The position numbers were made by a program, and so were the translations under genes. The notes under the pieces were generated by a model. The model did no database searches. It worked only from the letters and a program-made list of their open reading frames with translations, and had not been told where the DNA came from. From Nocardiopsaceae bacterium (GTDB lineage: Bacteria; Actinomycetota; Actinomycetes; Streptosporangiales; Streptosporangiaceae): DNA of 5,847 nucleotides. The stretch is from the NCBI GenBank assembly GCA_031254715.1, contig JAIRTY010000207.1, positions 1 to 5,847 on the forward strand, read 5' to 3'. Of the stretch, positions 4,351 through 5,847 are shown piece by piece. Position 1 is the stretch's first letter. Each line of letters begins with the position of its first letter.

Positions 4351-5847
4351 TGGCGATTTCCCGGCTGCCGCGATTCCTGGCCGGTATCGGCAATCTCGAT
4401 CCTTCGCAACCGGGCGGCGGATTGCAGCCCGAGCTCGCCGATGTGGCCAGGCTGGCGCGGCGGCTGGCGCAACGGGCCGTGGCGGCTGCCAGGACGCAGG
4501 ATGCGCCGGTAGCTTCGCTGCTGCGGGCCCATCTCGGGCCGCAGGCCGCCAGCCTGCCGGTCGCGAGCGGCTGCTGGCCCGCTTACGAGCACCTCAACCT
4601 GCAGCTCGCGGTGGACACCTGGCTGGCTGCCCCGGGGCGGACGCATGACCTGGCGGGGATTACCTGGCCGCTCCGGCAGCAGCCCCCCGGCCTCGCCGAC
4701 CTGCTGGCCGGCGGCCCGGCCCGGGGCATGCCAGCGGCCGGGACCGGCAGCGTGCGCACGGTGGCGCTGCCCGCCGGGCCCGGCGGGGTCACCCGTTCCT
4801 GCGTGGAATGGGGCCTGTATCTGGTCACCAGCGACGGGCAGCAGACGGCGCTGCTGCTGCGGCCCGGCGGGCCCGGCAGCGGCGGCGGCCGGCCGGAACT
4901 GGTGCTGGAGGTCGCCGGGCCGCGGCAGCGCGACATCGACGCGGTCCTGGCCGAGATCAGGAAGCTGACCGTGACCCGCAGCGTGTTCCGCGGCCAGGTG
5001 ATCGCCTTCGGCGCGGACGTGTTCGGGCCCGGCCATACCGGGCCGCTGACCTTCCTGGACCGCCCGGCGGTGCCGCGCGAGGAGGTCATCCTGCCGTCGG
5101 GCCTGCTGACCGGCATCGAGGCGCAGGTGCTCGGGATCGCCAGGCACGCCAGCCAGCTGCGGGCGAACGGCCAGCACCTCAAGCGCGGCATCCTGCTGCA
5201 CGGGCCGCCCGGCACCGGCAAGACCCACACCGTCCGCTACCTGCTCGGCCGGTTGCCCGGCCGGACCGTGGTAGTGGTCACCGGGGAGGCGCTGCAGACG
5301 GTCAGGGAGGCCTGCGCGGTCGCCCGGGCGCTGCAGCCGTCGGTGGTGGTGGTCGAGGACGTGGACCTGATCGCCGAAGACCGCGGCGGCGGGCAGGCCG
5401 GGGCCCATCCGCTGCTGTTCCAGCTGCTCAACGAGATGGACGGGCTCGCGGCCGACGCCGACGTCACGTTCCTGCTCACCACCAACCGGGTCGACCTGCT
5501 CGAGCCAGCGCTGGCCGAGCGGCCAGGGCGGGTTGACCATGCGGCGCGGCTGCCGCTGCCGGACGCCCCGGCGCGCCGGCGGCTGCTGCGGCTGTACCGG
5601 GGAAGCCTGGACCTCGACCTGGCTCAGCCCGAAGCCGTGATCAGCCGCACCGACGGGGTAACCGCCTCGTTCATGAAGGAACTGCTGCGCCGCGCGGCGC
5701 TACGGGCCGCCGCCGACGGCGCGCCGGGCGACGCGGACGGCGACCGCGCCGCAGCGGAGGCGCCAGCCGGGGCAGCGGCAGCAGACGGGGCAGCGGCGGA
5801 CGGGGCAGCGGCGGACGGGGCAGCGGCAGCGGCGGACGGGGCAGCGG
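4350..5847 (+). CDS. AAA-family ATPase with unknown N-terminal domain (runs off right edge)
   Basis: Open from GTG 4350 to the window end, 499 codons, no stop. GTG is the first start after an in-frame stop at 4323-4325. The C-terminal half is one AAA ATPase module: Walker A GPPGTGKT (285-292), Walker B VVVVEDVD (332-339), NEMDGL (361-366), sensor 1 TTN (377-379), the second region of homology PALAERPGRVD (386-396) with arginine-finger candidates R391 and R394, LPLPD (401-405), and a small lid helix region about 430-455. Walker B ends Glu-Asp rather than Asp-Glu, as in BCS1-type AAA proteins. Residues about 1-240 (Leu/Ala-rich helices, then a more beta-like part with CVEWGLYLVT at 151-160) match nothing I recognise; this region should determine substrate. 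There is no transmembrane segment and no protease or metalloprotease motif in view. From about 455 the chain becomes Ala/Gly/Asp repeats. A remodelling or chaperone role is likely, target unknown. Confidence 0.85.
   Translation, partial: MAISRLPRFLAGIGNLDPSQPGGGLQPELADVARLARRLAQRAVAAARTQDAPVASLLRAHLGPQAASLPVASGCWPAYEHLNLQLAVDTWLAAPGRTHDLAGITWPLRQQPPGLADLLAGGPARGMPAAGTGSVRTVALPAGPGGVTRSCVEWGLYLVTSDGQQTALLLRPGGPGSGGGRPELVLEVAGPRQRDIDAVLAEIRKLTVTRSVFRGQVIAFGADVFGPGHTGPLTFLDRPAVPREEVILPSGLLTGIEAQVLGIARHASQLRANGQHLKRGILLHGPPGTGKTHTVRYLLGRLPGRTVVVVTGEALQTVREACAVARALQPSVVVVEDVDLIAEDRGGGQAGAHPLLFQLLNEMDGLAADADVTFLLTTNRVDLLEPALAERPGRVDHAARLPLPDAPARRRLLRLYRGSLDLDLAQPEAVISRTDGVTASFMKELLRRAALRAAADGAPGDADGDRAAAEAPAGAAAADGAAADGAAADGAAAAADGAA
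5769..5847 (+). repeat. In-frame minisatellite encoding Gly-Ala-Asp repeats
   Basis: Units based on the 15-mer GGGGCAGCGGCGGAC start at 5769 (18 bp), 5787 (15), 5802 (15), 5817 (21) and 5838 (cut by the window end). All lengths are multiples of three, giving GAAAAD, GAAAD, GAAAD, GAAAAAD and GAA. Length variation is by whole GCA/GCG codons, so copy-number change would keep the ATPase frame open. Confidence 0.85.

Noticed and set aside
4251..5540. 429-residue open frame on the minus strand opposite the ATPase
   Set aside because: It is Arg/Gln/Pro/Gly-rich with no recognisable motif and lies antisense to a clear AAA ATPase; long antisense frames are expected at this GC content.

Overview
The window looks like chromosomal DNA from a high-GC actinobacterium. 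Coding regions are strongly G/C-biased at third codon positions, GTG starts occur, and two genes show the actinobacterial pattern of a -10 box (TANNNT) set so that transcription would begin on the start codon itself. I cannot assign a genus.

Left block, all on the minus strand (right to left): a 341-residue alpha/beta-hydrolase of the putative-esterase type (886-1911); a 175-residue secreted lipoprotein with the 'secreted repeat of unknown function' fold (226-753); and the first 21 codons of a response regulator that runs off the left edge (1-63). A hairpin at 153-174 probably ends lipoprotein transcription. The response regulator is preceded by a 60-bp AT-rich island (28% GC) carrying repeated AGTAAT elements, its likely promoter and operator. 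The lipoprotein gene has two adjoining small palindromes over its leader, one of which pairs with its own Shine-Dalgarno core.

Middle: a 150-bp divergent intergenic region (1912-2061) with an imperfect hairpin.

Right block, plus strand: a thiamine-diphosphate-dependent 2-oxoacid dehydrogenase E1 with alpha and beta parts fused in one chain (2062-4325), broken in this sequence by a one-base loss near 3916-3918; then, 24 bp later, an AAA-type ATPase (4350 to beyond the right edge) with an unrecognised N-terminal domain of about 240 residues and a tandem-repeat Ala/Gly/Asp tail still running at the window end. No E2 (acyltransferase) or E3 (lipoamide dehydrogenase) gene is visible, so the pathway and substrate of E1 stay open.

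The most useful observations are the E1 frameshift and its exact one-base repair, the BCS1-like Walker B and unknown N-domain of the ATPase, its in-frame 15-bp minisatellite, the paired leaderless-start geometry, and the small regulatory palindromes on the left. I found no CRISPR array, RNA gene, insertion sequence or phage element.
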